Below, piece by piece: positions 40,903-40,904 of a stretch of DNA of 40,904 bases (within the stretch, counting starts at the first letter, position 1; every line of letters begins with the position of its first letter). Source of the DNA: an uncultured Clostridia bacterium (GTDB lineage Bacteria > Bacillota > Clostridia > TANB77 > CAG-508); assembly GCA_944388735.1 (NCBI GenBank), contig CALXJX010000010.1:1-40904 (forward strand). The letters run 5' to 3'. Under the pieces are notes generated by a model. The model was not told the origin of the DNA, did no database searches, and was given only the letters and a program-made list of their open reading frames with translations. Made by a program: the position numbers and the translations under genes.

Positions 40903-40904
40903 TT

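Overview
This is a very AT-rich stretch of a low-GC Bacillota chromosome, most likely from an anaerobic, gut-type Clostridia. The signs are Spo0A-like regulators, type I cohesin and dockerin modules, tRNA genes that encode their own CCA, consensus sigma-A promoters with strong AGGAGG ribosome sites, and an NRPS ending in a reductase domain, a type described from gut Clostridia. I cannot name the species.

Layout. 1-1.6 kb: the edge of a mobile element (RepA_N-type initiator with iterons inside and in front of the gene, TnpV, and a small companion gene), next to tRNA-Pro. 1.9-5.1 kb: a sortase-anchored cohesin protein beside a secreted dockerin/Ig-like protein whose C-terminus looks like a divergent SGNH hydrolase, so the pair could assemble on the surface. 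5.2-6.1 kb: a structured repeat, tRNA-Arg, and an Hsp20 gene with a promoter overlapped by a CIRCE-like operator. 6.2-11.2 kb: two copies of a cassette made of a Spo0A-like response regulator and a convergent ECF sigma factor; the second copy also has a membrane anti-sigma factor and a secreted protein. All four regulatory genes share one bipartite promoter, TGAGACAAAA-N13-GACTCTAATA. 11.5-14.9 kb: a large adenosine-deaminase-like protein with a fused Rossmann-like C-terminus, bracketed by REP-like repeats, a decayed yebC remnant, and a guanine deaminase. 15.3-18.1 kb: an M23 peptidase, a compact 53-residue gene, and an HtrA-type protease. 18.4-29.0 kb: a C-A-T-C-A-T-R peptide synthetase whose first condensation domain is split by a frameshift, translationally coupled to a 7TM histidine kinase and followed by a REC-HD-GYP regulator. 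29.0-40.9 kb: mainly housekeeping genes (Tex, YkpA-type ABC-F, DUF378, CapA, CorA, VanW/G5 protein, CBM25-like protein, SDR) and tRNA-Lys, tRNA-Thr and tRNA-Glu.

How it fits together. The clearest undescribed system is the 6.2-11.2 kb regulatory island. The sequence suggests ECF sigma factors that activate their own genes and those of two Spo0A-like regulators, held in check by one membrane anti-sigma factor. The second unit of interest is the NRPS with its coupled kinase, which would make and possibly sense a small N-acylated dipeptide aldehyde or a product derived from it. Several repeat families are scattered through the gaps: a structured repeat of about 130 bp with a compensatory base change and a GNRA-capped hairpin, a REP-like family with a 33-bp unit that builds tandem arrays and palindromes (one 328 bp long), and a perfect 39-bp inverted repeat upstream of the NRPS. 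All functional statements rest on reading motifs by eye; no database search was run.
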